A stretch of 64,000 nucleotides of DNA, from NCBI GenBank assembly GCA_020636915.1, contig JACJWV010000009.1:62001-126000 (forward strand), read 5' to 3'. This stretch comes from Nocardioides sp. (GTDB lineage: Bacteria; Actinomycetota; Actinomycetes; Propionibacteriales; Nocardioidaceae). Position 1 is the stretch's first letter. Every line of letters begins with the position of its first letter. The position numbers and the translations under genes were made by a program. This document shows, piece by piece, positions 52,756 through 64,000 of the stretch. The notes beneath the pieces are model-generated. The model made no database searches. It was not told where the DNA came from and saw only the letters and a program-made list of their open reading frames with translations.

Positions 52756-54149
52756 GGGGCCTCCACCTCCATGCGTACGGTCGTACCCTCCCCGGGAGCG
52801 GACCGCACCTCGAGCACGCCGCCGCTGTCGGCGACCAGGCTGCGCAGACCGCGCAGTCCGAAGCTGTCGGGGCGGGGGTGTGCCGGGTCGAAGCCGATCC
52901 CGTCGTCGACGACCTCCAGCGTGAGACGGTGCTGGTCGCCGCGGACGGTGACGGCGAGCGTCGACGCCTGGGAGTGGCGGATCGTGTTGCGGACCGCCTC
53001 CTGCGCGACGCGCCAGACCAGAGCAGCCTGGTCGTCGGTGGCCGTCTCGGCCCCCTCGACGCTGACCGAGGCGTGGATGCCGACAGTCCCGGCGGGTGCG
53101 ATCAGGTCCCCGAGCGCGGCGGCCAGGCCGTCTGCGCGGAGATCAGGTGGATGGATCTCCGCGAGCAGCGAGCGCAGGGACTTCAAACTCCCTCGAAGAG
53201 AGGTGCCGGCGGTGTCGAGAGTCTCTCTACTCTCGTCGGCGAGCTCCGGCGTCCGTGCCACCGCGCTCAGCGAGAACGCCGTCCCCGCGAGGTCCTGGAC
53301 GACGCCGTCGTGGAGATCGCGCGCGATCCGCCGTCGCTCCGCGTCCGAGGCATCGAGCGCCGATCGCATCAGCCGTTCTCGCTCACCCGCGCCGCGGCGA
53401 ACCTCTCGAGTCAAAGCCACGAGGATGACGGTGGCCACCACGATCAGCAGCAGCAGGCCGCCGAGGGTGATCCACCGGAACGAGTCGAAGATCTGGGACT
53501 GCCGCTCACTGAGGTCGGCGCGGGGGAAGTATGCCTCGAAGAGCACGGGGCGGCCCGCTGCCTTCTGGTCGGCCAGCTTGGTCGATCCTTGGTCCGAGGT
53601 GATGACCCGGGTGTAGATCCGCACCATGCCCTCGGTCCCCGCGGCCGCGACGTCCTCAGGCCTGCTCGGGTCGGCGATCTCCGAGCCGACGCCACCTTCG
53701 CTCAGGATCTTGCGCTGCTCGTCGTCGAGCTCAAGTCGCTGGTGGCCCGCGAGTGATGCTAGGAGCACGGGGAGCTGGCTGGAGTAGATCAGCCTCCCGT
53801 TCGCCGACCAGATGTTGATCCGGAATGGACGGTCGGTGTTGAGGAGCCTGTTCTGGACCTCGCGGTCGAAGGTCTCCAAGGACTGCTGGTACTCGCTCTC
53901 GTTGCCCGGCCGGAGGTGGACCAGGCGGGCTGGGAACTCCGGCCCGATGACGGACTGCGCCAGCACCTGTGTCGTCCCCCGTGCCTCGGCGATCGCCTCG
54001 TCCGCTGCGGCCCGGTCGGCGAGCAGGTTCGTGCCCACGACGATTCCGGCGGCGGTCAGGATCCCGAGGGCCAGGAACAGCGCCACCGGGCTGCGGAGCA
54101 CTCTCAACCGTCGGACCTTTCTGAGGGGTCCGGCCAGGATAGGGCTCAA
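52752..54149 (-). CDS. NarL-type sensor histidine kinase
   Basis: This 465-residue sensor has two membrane helices (about 22-44 and 226-247) enclosing an extracellular sensory part of some 180 residues. The HisKA_3 dimerisation segment (RRRIARDLHDGVVQDLAG, phospho-acceptor His280) and an ATPase domain follow (GLRGLRSLVADSGGVLEV, with VDDGIGFDP). It phosphorylates the LuxR regulator just downstream. The start is TTG, in a TTGA overlap with the secreted protein gene, indicating coupled translation. Confidence 0.93.
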   Translation of the reverse strand: MSPILAGPLRKVRRLRVLRSPVALFLALGILTAAGIVVGTNLLADRAAADEAIAEARGTTQVLAQSVIGPEFPARLVHLRPGNESEYQQSLETFDREVQNRLLNTDRPFRINIWSANGRLIYSSQLPVLLASLAGHQRLELDDEQRKILSEGGVGSEIADPSRPEDVAAAGTEGMVRIYTRVITSDQGSTKLADQKAAGRPVLFEAYFPRADLSERQSQIFDSFRWITLGGLLLLIVVATVILVALTREVRRGAGERERLMRSALDASDAERRRIARDLHDGVVQDLAGTAFSLSAVARTPELADESRETLDTAGTSLRGSLKSLRSLLAEIHPPDLRADGLAAALGDLIAPAGTVGIHASVSVEGAETATDDQAALVWRVAQEAVRNTIRHSQASTLAVTVRGDQHRLTLEVVDDGIGFDPAHPRPDSFGLRGLRSLVADSGGVLEVRSAPGEGTTVRMEVEAP

Positions 54150-54559
54150 TACGCGAGTGTCGTGCGACAGACCTCGCCGGTGCGCTGGTTCTCAGCGCGG
54201 AAGACGACGTCGTCGGGTCCGTAGAAGTTGATCATCGTCCTGATGACCCGGAAGGCGAGGTCAGAGTCCTCGTCGCCACGTGCGCGACCGTCGTCAGAGC
54301 CCTCGCCATTGTGCTTGAGCCGCCAGGCCCAGATGTCGTCGTCGGTGCTCCACACGATCCCCGTCACCCGCAGCCGGGTGTCGTTGCCGTCGAGAGTCTC
54401 GACCTTCAGCTTCGCGTGGGTCGCCGTTCCCGTATCGCAACCGTCGCGGTCGACGTCCTTCGCAGCCCCGCCGTCCTTTGCCAGGGCCGGAGCACCTGAC
54501 AGGGCCGCTGCACTCAGCACGAGGCTGAGCACGACGGCGGGGCCGCGTCGGACGATCAT
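54146..54559 (-). CDS. secreted protein coupled to the two-component system
   Basis: This 137-residue protein has a signal peptide (MIVRRGPAVVLSLVLSAAALSGAPALA) and a mature domain with two Cys (DGCDTG and EVCRTT), probably disulfide bonded, and a beta-rich middle (HAKLKVETLDGNDTRLRVTGIVW). I do not recognise the family. It overlaps the histidine kinase start (TTGA), so the three genes form a unit; the secreted protein may be the ligand, a sensor subunit, or an output. That is inference. Confidence 0.78.
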   Translation of the reverse strand: MIVRRGPAVVLSLVLSAAALSGAPALAKDGGAAKDVDRDGCDTGTATHAKLKVETLDGNDTRLRVTGIVWSTDDDIWAWRLKHNGEGSDDGRARGDEDSDLAFRVIRTMINFYGPDDVVFRAENQRTGEVCRTTLAY

Positions 54560-54630
54560 CGAACCTGCTTCCAAAGAACCAGGGACAGTTCCCCCCGGAT
54601 GTCTCCATCCAACACCCGGGGCCTGTGGGA

Positions 54631-54649
54631 CCACCATTGTCCGGTGGTA
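54631..54649. terminator. possible hairpin terminator of the HAD gene
   Basis: ACCACC (54631-54636) and GGTGGT (54644-54649) form a hairpin with a seven-base loop about 30 bases beyond the HAD stop on the minus strand. Stem is short and no T-run follows. It may instead be part of the promoter of the secreted protein gene. Confidence 0.35.
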
Positions 54650-54678
54650 CTAGGACCAGGACTAGTCATCTCGACGTC

Positions 54679-55420
54679 TCAGGGCACCCGTGGACCCGGG
54701 TTGCCCTCCTGCCACACGCGCGCCAGGTCGACCCCCTCGAGCGTGTCGGCGAAGACCCGCCGCTCCGAAGCCAGGACCGGCACGTGGTTCTCGACGACCA
54801 GGACGAGGCAGCCCGCGCTCTCGGCCGACTTCGCACCGGTGTTGGAGTCCTCGATCGCCAGGCAGTGTGCGGCGTCGACGCCGAGTGCCGCGGCAGCGGT
54901 GAGGTACGGCTCCGGGTGCGGCTTGCCCTGCTCGACCCGGTCCCCGGTCACGATCACGCGGAAGGTCTCGGGTGGCAGCTGGGACAGGATGGGGGCGACG
55001 AAGCGGTCGTACGACGAGGTGACGAGTCCGCACGGGACGCCCGACTCTCGCAGCCGGCCGAGCAGCTCGACCGCTCCGGGACGCCAGAGCACTTCCTCCT
55101 CGACCTTGCGGACGACGCCGTCCAGCAGCTCCTCGACGATCTCGTCGACCTCGAGGTCGATGCCCATGTGCTCACGGATGTAGGCCCCGGAGGAGCGCAG
55201 GTCGTTGCCGACGAGGTTGAGCGCGTCCGCATCGGACCACCGACCGCCATGGCGTTCGGCCAGCTCGTACTCCGTCTCGACCCAGTGCGGCTCGGTGTCG
55301 ACCAGCGTGCCGTCCATGTCCCAGAGGACCGCGGCTGGACCCACGGATTGGTCACCAACCGCAGACGAGAGCGTCGCCGACGTGCGGTTGGTGACCAATC
55401 CGCGGCCTTCGTCGGCCAGA

Positions 55421-55428
<8 letters not shown>
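54679..55428 (-). CDS. HAD-superfamily phosphatase
   Basis: This protein of about 249 residues has HAD motifs: AVLWDMDGTLVDTE (nucleophile Asp), VTSSYDRFV, and KPHPEPYL plus AIEDSNTGAKSAESAG. It is a phosphatase of phosphoglycolate or sugar phosphates, exact substrate unknown. ATG 55428 overlaps the metH stop (ATGACTGA). The first 30 codons read MTDLADEGRG, then pass through repeat locus 10 before VGPAAVLWDMDG. Homologous phosphatases usually begin directly MTDLPAAVLWDMDG, so the repeat seems to have inserted in frame. A shorter GTG start at 55344 would bypass it. Confidence 0.87.
55345..55403. repeat. near-palindromic repeat, inverted pair inside a coding frame (locus 10)
   Basis: The forward unit is at 55345-55364 and the reverse unit at 55383-55403, with core centres 40 bases apart. 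It lies 17 bases beyond the metH stop and, if the HAD protein starts at 55428, is translated as about 20 residues (GLVTNR ... AVGDQS) near its N-terminus. Confidence 0.9.
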
Positions 55429-59164
<3,736 letters not shown>

Positions 59165-59186
59165 CGGGGCTCCTCTCGGGGGCCAC

Positions 59187-59219
59187 TTGCGGATGCCTGT
59201 TGCGGATGCCTGTTGCAGG
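59187..59219. repeat. 13-base tandem repeat in the metH 5' region
   Basis: TTGCGGATGCCTG occurs at 59187-59199 and 59200-59212, followed by the partial copy TTGCAGG. It lies upstream of the metH ribosome site. I see no recognisable B12 or SAM riboswitch in the surrounding 160 bases. Confidence 0.7.
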
Positions 59220-59321
59220 GTTCCAGCGTATGAACCAGGTCCACAGGCTGGACCGGGTTCCCAGATCGTGACACCGGGCGTCTCACCTGCAGAAATCCCC
59301 GCGCGGACTAGGCTGGGTGAG

Positions 59322-60170
59322 GTGATCGAGCTGGAGGACGTCCCGGACCTGGTGGACCCGATCGTCATCGCCGCCTTCGAGGGCTGGAACGACGCTGCGG
59401 ACGCGGCGTCGTCGGTCGTCGACCACCTCATCCGGGTGTGGGGCGCACGCACCATCGGCGCCGTCGACCCCGAGGACTTCTACGACTTCCAGGTCAACCG
59501 GCCCGTCGTGGGGACCGACGAGGTGGGCTACCGCCGGATCACCTGGCCGACCACCAGCATCGCCGTCGCGTCGCCGCCCGAGCTCGACCGCGACGTGGTG
59601 CTGATCCGCGGCATCGAGCCGAGCATGCGGTGGCGCCAGTTCTGCGCCGAGCTGCTCTCCGCGTGCGACGAGCTGGGGGGCGCGATGGTCGTCACACTCG
59701 GTGCGCTGCTCGCCGACACGCCGCACACCCGCCCGATCCCGGTCTCCGGCACGGCGACGGAGCCCGACCTGGTCGACCGGCTCAAGCTGGAGCAGTCGAC
59801 CTACGAAGGCCCCACCGGCATCGTCGGGGTCTTCCAGGACGCCTGCGTGCGGGTCGACATGCCCGCGGTGTCGTACTGGGCGGCGGTCCCCCACTACGTC
59901 GCGCAGCCGCCGTGCCCCAAGGCCACCCTCGCACTGCTGGGCCAGCTCGAGGACCTACTCGAGGCCTCGATCCCGCTCGGCGACCTCCCCGAGGACGCCC
60001 GGGCCTGGGAGCGGGGCGTCGACGAGCTCGCCGAGGAGGACGAGGACGTCGCCGACTACGTCCGGGCGCTCGAGGAGACCCGCGACACCACCGACCTCCC
60101 CGAGGCGTCCGGCGAGGCCATCGCCCGGGAGTTCGAGCGGTACCTCAAGCGGCGGCAGGACGACAGCTGA
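59322..60170 (+). CDS. PAC2 family protein
   Basis: This 282-residue protein belongs to the PAC2 family: VIAAFEGWNDAADAASSVVDHL, RGIEPSMRWRQFCAELL, GGAMVVTLGALLADTPHTRPIPVSG and GPTGIVGVFQDACVRVDMPAVSYWAAVPHYVA. Eukaryotic PAC2 assists proteasome assembly; the bacterial protein's role is unproven. The C-terminal tail is Glu/Asp-rich. GTG follows TAGGCT (59309-59314) by seven bases. It is divergent from metH and convergent with mshC. Confidence 0.92.
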   Translation: MIELEDVPDLVDPIVIAAFEGWNDAADAASSVVDHLIRVWGARTIGAVDPEDFYDFQVNRPVVGTDEVGYRRITWPTTSIAVASPPELDRDVVLIRGIEPSMRWRQFCAELLSACDELGGAMVVTLGALLADTPHTRPIPVSGTATEPDLVDRLKLEQSTYEGPTGIVGVFQDACVRVDMPAVSYWAAVPHYVAQPPCPKATLALLGQLEDLLEASIPLGDLPEDARAWERGVDELAEEDEDVADYVRALEETRDTTDLPEASGEAIAREFERYLKRRQDDS

Positions 60171-60218
60171 CGGCTGATCCGGTCGGTGCTCGTCGTCCGC
60201 TGCGCTCGAAACGGCTGC

Positions 60219-60412
60219 GGATTGGTCACCAACCGCAGATCTGAGCGCAGAAATGCTGCGGATTGGTCACCAACCGCATGCCCCAGGGGCTTCCGCGGGG
60301 CGCGGCATCATCGCCCGCCGGCTCGCTGTCCGCGGGCCGCCGGAGGTGCGGGGATTGGTCACCAACCGCAGATCTGAGCCCGGAAATGCCGCGGATTGGT
60401 CACCAACCGCAT
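60219..60412. repeat. four direct near-palindromic repeat units, duplicated pair (locus 11)
   Basis: Forward units start at 60219, 60260, 60352 and 60393; spacings are 41, 92 and 41. The blocks 60219-60279 and 60352-60412 match closely, including the spacers ATCTGAGCGCAGAAATGC and ATCTGAGCCCGGAAATGC, so one pair seems to have duplicated as a block. It lies 48 bases after the PAC2 stop and 34 bases before the mshC stop. Confidence 0.9.
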
Positions 60413-60446
60413 GTCGACGGCGACCCGCCAGCAGGTCAGACCAGGG

Positions 60447-61694
60447 TCAGCGCGGCCAGAGTGAGAGACCCAGGGCGGCGTCGACGAGACCGAGGAGCCG
60501 AACGGCGGCGTCGGGGTCACTGGTGTCGGCCAGGCCGTCGGTGCCGAGGGTGGCGTCGACCCAGCGGTCGACGGCGGCGACCGCCCGGGGGGCGTCGAGG
60601 TCGTCGGCGAGCGCGGCGAGCGCCTCCTCGACGACCGGCCCGGCCGGAGCTCCGGCGCCCAGTGACAGCGCCCGGCGCCAGCGGTCGAGGTCGTCGACGG
60701 CGGTCCAGAGCTCGTCGTCGGTCCACTCCCAGTCCGCCCGGTAGTGGTGGCGCATCAGCGCGAGGCGGATGGCCATCGGATCGACGTCGCTGTTGCGCAG
60801 GGCCGAGACGAAGACCAGGTTGCCGCGCGACTTCGACATCTTCTCGCCGTCGTAGGCGACCATCCCGCCGTGGCTGTAGACCTGGGCGAACGGCGTCCCG
60901 GGCACCGCGACCTGCGCGTGGCCGGCACACATCTCGTGGTGGGGGAACACCAGGTCGCTGCCGCCCCCCTGGACGTCGAAGGCGCCGCCGAGGTGCTCCT
61001 GGGCGATGGCCGTGCACTCCACGTGCCAGCCGGGGCGCCCCGGACCCCACGGGCTCTCCCACGACGGCTCGCCCTCGCGGCGGCCGCGCCACACGATGCA
61101 GTCCAGCGGGTCCTTCTTGCCGGGTCGCTCGGGGTCGCCGCCGCGCTCGGGGTAGACCTCGAGCATCTGCTCGCGCGACCAGCCCGACTCCGCGCCGAAC
61201 GCCGGGTCGGCCGTCACCGAGAAGTACAGGTCGTCCTCGACCCGGTAGATCGCGCCGGCGGCGTCGAGCCGCTCGATGAGCGAGATCACCAAGGGGATCG
61301 ACTCGACCGCACCGATGTAGTGGTCGGGCGGGAGGACGCGGAGCGCGGCCATGTCCTGCCGGAACAGCTCGGTCTCGCGCTCGGCGAGCTCGATCCAGTC
61401 CACGCGCACCTTCGCGGCGCGCTCGAGGAGCGGGTCGTCGACGTCGGTGACGTTCTGGACGTAGACGACCTCGTGACCCGCGCTGCGCCAGGCTCGGTTG
61501 AGCAGGTCGAAGGCGACGTACGTCGCGGCGTGACCCAGGTGCGTGGCGTCGTACGGCGTGATGCCGCAGACGTAGAGCCGGGCGGGACCGTCCGGGGTGG
61601 TGGTGACGCGCCCACCGGAGGCGGTGTCGTGGAGCACCACCGGTGGACCCACGACGGGCAGGGTCGAGATGTCCGGGGAGGGCCAGGCACGCAT
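60447..61694 (-). CDS. mshC: mycothiol ligase MshC
   Basis: This 415-residue enzyme is a cysteinyl-tRNA synthetase-like ligase that joins Cys to the glucosaminyl-inositol precursor of mycothiol. It has THLGHA (HIGH-like) near residue 50, KMSKS near residue 290, and zinc ligands Cys in YVCGITPYD, WHVECTAI and HHEMCAGH. Length and motifs distinguish it from CysS. The ATG follows TAGTCT by seven bases. It is the last gene of the conserved MSMEG_4193-DUF3090-SCO1664-mshC order. Confidence 0.93.
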   Translation of the reverse strand: MRAWPSPDISTLPVVGPPVVLHDTASGGRVTTTPDGPARLYVCGITPYDATHLGHAATYVAFDLLNRAWRSAGHEVVYVQNVTDVDDPLLERAAKVRVDWIELAERETELFRQDMAALRVLPPDHYIGAVESIPLVISLIERLDAAGAIYRVEDDLYFSVTADPAFGAESGWSREQMLEVYPERGGDPERPGKKDPLDCIVWRGRREGEPSWESPWGPGRPGWHVECTAIAQEHLGGAFDVQGGGSDLVFPHHEMCAGHAQVAVPGTPFAQVYSHGGMVAYDGEKMSKSRGNLVFVSALRNSDVDPMAIRLALMRHHYRADWEWTDDELWTAVDDLDRWRRALSLGAGAPAGPVVEEALAALADDLDAPRAVAAVDRWVDATLGTDGLADTSDPDAAVRLLGLVDAALGLSLWPR

Positions 61695-61717
61695 GCCGTG
61701 AAGACTATCCAGTGGTG

Positions 61718-62515
61718 TCAGAACGGCGGCCACGGGATCGCGGGCCACTCCCCGCGCGGTGCCGGCATGACCCCGCGGTCCGCAAGGCGCTGGCACCGCC
61801 GCGCGAGCGCCTCGATCTCGAGGTCCGTCAGGTGCGCCGCGAGCACGTCGCCGAGTGCGGCCCGCACCTCGGCGCCGACCCGCCGCACCGTCGCGACCTC
61901 CTCGGGCGTGAGGTCCTCCCCCAGCCAGCCCCACAGCACGGTGCGCAGCTTGTGCTCGGAGTGGAAGGTCAGGCCGTGGTCGACGCCGTACCGGTGGCCG
62001 TCCGCCATCTCCAGGACGTGACCGCCCTTGCGGTCGGCGTTGTTGACCACCACGTCGAAGACCGACATCCGGCGCAGCGGCGCGGAGTCCTCGTGGATGA
62101 GGGAGATCGGACGGTCGTGCCCGTCGAGGCCGTCGAAGACGTGCCGCCACCCCGCGGGGACCTCGCCCTCGGGCACCAGCGTCACCGCGACCTGCCCCTC
62201 GTCGGGCTCCTGCCAGCGCTGCACCATGCCCCAGCCGTGCGGGCCGTCGCGCAGCCACGTCTCGGGGACGACGTCCCAGCCGAACGCCTCGGAGACCAGG
62301 TACGCCGCGCGCTCCCGGTCGGCGAGGGTGCCGTACGGGAAGTCCCACAGCGGGCGTTCGCCGGCGACCGGCTTGTAGACGACCCGGATCCCGTCGATCT
62401 CCCCCACGAACGTGGCGTTCGAGGCCGGCATCACCCGGCCGTGCAGCTCGATCGCCCCCGCCGCCAGGTCGGGGACCGCGGCGGCTCCGGTCTCCGGGGT
62501 GAGCGGATCGGTCAC
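61718..62515 (-). CDS. SCO1664 family kinase-like protein
   Basis: This 265-residue protein begins MTDPLTPETG and contains GEIDGIRVVYKPVAGERPLWDFPYGTLADRERAAYL, then RRMSVFDVVVNNADRKGGHVLEMADGHRYGVDHGLTFH. The Lys in VVYKP and the NADRKGGH and GVDHG motifs match a PI3K/PI4K-like atypical kinase fold. Substrate and role are unknown. The GTG overlaps the DUF3090 stop. It belongs to the conserved cluster with mshC. Confidence 0.88.
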   Translation of the reverse strand: MTDPLTPETGAAAVPDLAAGAIELHGRVMPASNATFVGEIDGIRVVYKPVAGERPLWDFPYGTLADRERAAYLVSEAFGWDVVPETWLRDGPHGWGMVQRWQEPDEGQVAVTLVPEGEVPAGWRHVFDGLDGHDRPISLIHEDSAPLRRMSVFDVVVNNADRKGGHVLEMADGHRYGVDHGLTFHSEHKLRTVLWGWLGEDLTPEEVATVRRVGAEVRAALGDVLAAHLTDLEIEALARRCQRLADRGVMPAPRGEWPAIPWPPF

Positions 62516-63102
62516 GGGTCCCGTCGCCGGAAGCCGTTGGCCCGCACGCACAGATGACCGTCGGGGTCGATCGGGTTCCCGCAGAAGGGGCAGCTGGGGC
62601 GGCCGGCCTCGAGGACCTGCTCCGCGCGCTTGACGAAGGCCCGCGCCGGACCCGGCTCGAGCCGCACGAGGAAGACCTCGTCGGGCTCGGGCTCCTCGAA
62701 CTCCTCCTCGTCAAGGTCCTCGAGCTGCTCGGGGGTGACGACAGCGGCCTCGTTGAAGGGGAACACCTCGATCACCACCCGCTGGTCGTCGGGGTCCCAG
62801 GACAGGGTCATCGTGCCCGCCCTGAACTCCTCCTCGATGGGCTGTTCGAGCGGGGCGGAGTCGTCGAGGCCGAGCGGTGCCACCGCGGGGATCAGGGCCT
62901 CGTTGGCCTCGCTGGCCATCACGTCGTCGAGCAGCTCGTCGATCCGCTCGGCGAGCGCCTGGACCTGCTGCTTCTCCAGGGCGACGCTGACGACCCGGGC
63001 CCCCGACCGAGCCTGCAGGAAGAACGTGCGCTGGCCCGGGGGGCCGACGGTGCCGGCGACGAACCGCTCGGGTGGGTCGAAGCCGTGGACGAGGGGTGGC
63101 AT
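62512..63102 (-). CDS. DUF3090 family protein
   Basis: This 196-residue protein starts MPPLVHGFDPPERFVAGTVGPPGQRTFFLQA and ends in a zinc ribbon (CPFCGNPIDPDGHLC). A Glu/Asp-rich linker lies near residue 130. It matches actinobacterial DUF3090, always next to SCO1664-type and histidine phosphatase genes; function is unknown. TAGGGT seven bases before the ATG implies a leaderless transcript. Confidence 0.9.
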   Translation of the reverse strand: MPPLVHGFDPPERFVAGTVGPPGQRTFFLQARSGARVVSVALEKQQVQALAERIDELLDDVMASEANEALIPAVAPLGLDDSAPLEQPIEEEFRAGTMTLSWDPDDQRVVIEVFPFNEAAVVTPEQLEDLDEEEFEEPEPDEVFLVRLEPGPARAFVKRAEQVLEAGRPSCPFCGNPIDPDGHLCVRANGFRRRDP

Positions 63103-63112
63103 GTCGTTCACC

Positions 63113-63835
63113 CTAGGCCGTGGCGGAAGGGCCTGCGCCCCCGCCGACGACGGCATCGGTGCTGCGAGCGCTCCGAGCCCGCCCGCGCTTGCGTGGCGGC
63201 GGTGCCAGCCACGCGAGGTCGCCCGCATGGGTGTTCGTCGCGAGGACGTAGGGCCGGGTCGCGGTGTAGCGCACGATCGAGACCGACGCCGGGTCGACGT
63301 GCAGCCGCTGGAACAGGTCCAGGTGCATGCCGAGCGCGTCCGCGAGCACCGACTTGATCACGTCGCCGTGGCTGACCGCGACCCACACCGCGCCCACACC
63401 GTGCTCGGCCTCGAACGCGGCGTCGAGGCGTCGTACGGCGCCGACCGCGCGGGCCTGCATCGCGGTCATCGCCTCACCGCCCGGGAAGGCGGCTGCCGAG
63501 GGCTGGGTCTGCACCAGCGACCACAGCTTCTCCTTCGCGAGCTCCTTGATCGGGCGGCCGGCCCACTCCCCGTAGTCGCACTCGGTGATGCCCCGCTCGG
63601 TCGAGAGCGGCGGCGCCGCGGGCTGTGCTGCAACCAGCGCCTTCGCCGTCTGGCGGCAGCGCTCCAGCGGACTCGTCACGACCCCCGCGAGCGGGACGGC
63701 GGCGAGCCGCTCCGCCGTGCGTCCGGCCTGCGCCACGCCGGTCTCGTCGAGGCGCACCCCGGGGAGCCGGCCGGCCAGCGTTCCGGACGCGTTGGCCGTC
63801 GTCCGCCCGTGGCGCACGAGGATCACGGTTGCCAT
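63113..63835 (-). CDS. MSMEG_4193-family histidine phosphatase
   Basis: This 240-residue protein starts MATVILVRHGRTTAN, the RHG motif of the histidine phosphatase superfamily. VVTSPLERCRQTA contains the second Arg, the acid is in ITECDYGEWAG, and VAVSHGDVIKSVLAD has the second His. It matches the MSMEG_4193 phosphomutase-like subfamily. The substrate is unknown. TACAGT seven bases before the ATG suggests a leaderless message. It is divergent from corA. Confidence 0.9.
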   Translation of the reverse strand: MATVILVRHGRTTANASGTLAGRLPGVRLDETGVAQAGRTAERLAAVPLAGVVTSPLERCRQTAKALVAAQPAAPPLSTERGITECDYGEWAGRPIKELAKEKLWSLVQTQPSAAAFPGGEAMTAMQARAVGAVRRLDAAFEAEHGVGAVWVAVSHGDVIKSVLADALGMHLDLFQRLHVDPASVSIVRYTATRPYVLATNTHAGDLAWLAPPPRKRGRARSARSTDAVVGGGAGPSATA

Positions 63836-63867
63836 GGCCGCGACTGTAGTGCGGCTACGGTGGCCCC

Positions 63868-64000
63868 GTGATCGTGGACTGCGCGTTGTACCGCGACGGC
63901 GCCCGCATCGAGGGCAGTGACGACTGGCGCGAGCTGCGGACCCATGCCACCGAGCCCGGCGACTTCATCTGGATCGGGATGTTCGAGCCGTCGCAGGACG
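63868..64000 (+). CDS. corA: CorA-type magnesium transporter, 5' part
   Basis: The window ends after 44 codons of an N-terminal domain (VIVDCALYRDGARIEG ... FIWIGMFEPSQD), which matches the cytoplasmic start of CorA Mg/Co transporters. The membrane segments and GMN motif lie beyond the window. TACGGT at 63856-63861, six bases before the GTG, gives a leaderless start, mirrored by the phosphatase promoter on the other strand. Confidence 0.8.
   Translation, partial: MIVDCALYRDGARIEGSDDWRELRTHATEPGDFIWIGMFEPSQD

Noticed and set aside
59165..59321. Cobalamin or SAM riboswitch upstream of metH
   Set aside because: I looked for the B12 box (GCCACTG) and for SAM-type cores on the minus strand and found neither. 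A covariance search could overturn this.

Overview
The window looks like a chromosomal segment of a high-GC actinobacterium. It has a Pup-proteasome system, mycothiol ligase (MshC), RbpA, F420-type oxidoreductase, many GTG/TTG starts and many apparently leaderless promoters. Gene content and order (lysine-fermentation operon, helY-tat-paf-prc order, HTH-MurA fusion) fit Nocardioides or a close relative in the Nocardioidaceae. That placement is an inference from gene content, not a computed one. No rRNA, tRNA, CRISPR array, prophage, insertion sequence or replication origin was recognised.

Layout. 1-4.8 kb: two small acidic proteins, an M50-like membrane protein, an LLM-class oxidoreductase, a VOC protein, signal peptidase I, and an ArsR regulator between two SRPBCC proteins. 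4.9-8.9 kb: a five-gene minus-strand operon (lipoprotein, secreted protein, AraC regulator, VOC protein, short UvrA paralogue). 9-16.8 kb: a small zinc protein, PhoD phosphatase, a membrane protein, alcohol dehydrogenase, an HTH-MurA fusion, GDPD and an Atg22-like MFS transporter. 17-20.2 kb: rbpA behind a SigR-like promoter, then lnt-ppm1-fxsA. 20.7-26.1 kb: lysine degradation by aminomutases (kdd-kamD-kamE-kal, with kamA divergent). 27-31 kb: Lrp regulator, 5'-3' exonuclease, flavoprotein, secreted protein, NAD-binding protein. 31-49 kb: helY, lipid kinase, tatC, tatA, pafC, pafB, FKBP lipoprotein, pafA, prcA, prcB, pup, dop and mpa, interrupted by a DUF559-type gene and by a divergent methyltransferase/YbaK pair. 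49-55 kb: trmI, an M50-CBS protease, a RecB-type nuclease, and a two-component system coupled to a secreted protein. 54.7-59.2 kb: a HAD phosphatase and metH. 59.3-64 kb: PAC2 protein, then the mshC cluster, and the start of corA.

How the genes work together. Pup is conjugated to substrates by PafA, Mpa unfolds tagged proteins into the PrcA/PrcB chamber, and Dop removes Pup. PafB and PafC are DNA-damage regulators, and TatA/TatC export folded proteins. The 20-26 kb cluster converts lysine through beta-lysine and 3,5-diaminohexanoate towards 3-aminobutyryl-CoA, but the cleavage enzyme (Kce) is not in the window.

The most unusual structure is a family of about 25 near-palindromic 20-bp units at 11 loci. 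Every locus lies just downstream of a gene end, never between divergent genes. Units are spaced about 40-41 bp apart centre to centre, whether inverted or direct. One copy appears to have inserted in frame near the start of the HAD phosphatase gene.
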